Positions 6,124 to 6,519 of a stretch of 6,519 nucleotides of DNA are shown here, one piece after another. The translations under genes were made by a program, and so were the position numbers. The notes below the pieces were generated by a model that saw nothing but the letters and a program-made list of their open reading frames with translations, did not search any database and had not been told where the DNA came from. Every line of letters begins with the position of its first letter. Position 1 is the first letter of the stretch. Source of the DNA: CAYPTY01 sp964413935 (GTDB taxonomy: Bacteria; Bacteroidota; Rhodothermia; Balneolales; Balneolaceae); contig CAYPTY010000036.1 of assembly GCA_964413935.1 (NCBI GenBank), positions 1 to 6,519 of the forward strand. The letters are read 5' to 3'.

Positions 6124-6519
6124 ATGACCGAATTCGAACTTCTTGTTGACTTCCACCTGAACGCAATGCGACAGGGTCCCGGCAGTGATGCTGAGACCAC
6201 AGAGCACTGCAGTTTATTCCCGGATACGATAAACCCGGCCTGAAAATCCTGGACATCGGATGCGGTATAGGAGCCCAGACGATGGCTCTGGCCCGCAACA
6301 GCAAAGCTGATATTACGGCGGCCGATCTCTTCAGTGAATTCCTTGAAAAACTGGATGAGAAGGCTAAAGAAGAGGGTTTTGCGGATCGGATTCACAGCCT
6401 GAAGGCTTCCATGGACGACCTGCCCTTTGAAAAAGGGGAATTCGATATCATTTGGGCGGAAGGGGCAATTTACAATATGGGTTTTAAAAAAGGCTTGCAG
6501 TACTGGAAGCAATTCCTCA
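6124..6519 (+). pseudogene. Class I SAM-dependent methyltransferase, frameshifted and 3' partial
   Basis: The ATG at 6124 opens FELLVDFHLNAMRQGPGSD, a typical N-terminus of a small Bacteroidota methyltransferase family. This frame stops at 6241-6243. From about 6198 the frame one base back continues as LQFIPGYDKPG, then the SAM-binding motif I LDIGCGIGAQT, an acidic post-I residue in TAADLF, and MDDLPF...FDIIWAEGAIYN, and runs off the window. The break lies between 6195 and 6207 because the second frame has a stop at 6192. One missing base there restores a continuous protein. The enzyme moves a methyl group from S-adenosylmethionine to an unknown substrate in the cytoplasm. The rest of the family's length is beyond the edge. 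The missing base could be a sequencing error or a real mutation; no slippery sequence is present. Confidence 0.82.

Noticed and set aside
6105..6512. Long - strand open frame under the methyltransferase
   Set aside because: The + strand shows SAM-binding motifs in two frames across the same bases. The antisense frame has no family resemblance and is open by chance.

Overview
The window looks like a scaffold fragment from a Gram-negative member of the Bacteroidota/Balneolota group, possibly a draft or metagenome assembly. The evidence is a TonB-dependent receptor with an N-terminal carboxypeptidase-D-like domain, a Bacteroidota-style lipoprotein, start codons mostly without a Shine-Dalgarno sequence, and moderate GC. 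Placement below phylum level is not supported by the sequence alone.

Left part (1-2192), all on the + strand. It opens with the C-terminal end of a secreted protein carrying a carbohydrate-binding-like beta-sandwich, broken by a one-base frameshift at an A5 run. Next is a two-helix membrane protein with an extracytoplasmic domain that I cannot name (265-909). Then comes a family-4-type glycosyltransferase (981-2192). These genes show no clear common pathway.

Middle (2193-2358). A 100-N scaffold gap is flanked on both sides by the same 18 bases. The two contigs probably overlap, and the gap probably holds nothing. If collapsed, the glycosyltransferase and the next, convergent gene end about 38 bp apart.

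Right-centre (2349-6014) is the most interesting part. A Zur-like Fur-family regulator on the - strand lies divergent to a TonB-dependent outer-membrane receptor, which is followed by a lipoprotein made of two tandem cupin-like repeats with a repeated HxHx4H ligand pattern. Between regulator and receptor sits a 21-bp Fur-type palindrome (TATTGCAA-N5-TTGCAATA) overlapping the -10 element of a plausible promoter that reads toward the receptor. A third copy of the half-site lies nearby. A 51-codon ORF begins just after the palindrome and overlaps the receptor start by ATGA. My inference is a metal-responsive, most likely zinc, acquisition cassette: regulator and operator, outer-membrane importer, and an envelope-anchored metal-binding lipoprotein.

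Right end (6124-6519): the start of a class I SAM-dependent methyltransferase, again with a one-base frameshift near its N-terminus, running off the window. Both terminal genes carry single-base deletions and the scaffold holds a gap, so sequencing or assembly error must be considered for both.
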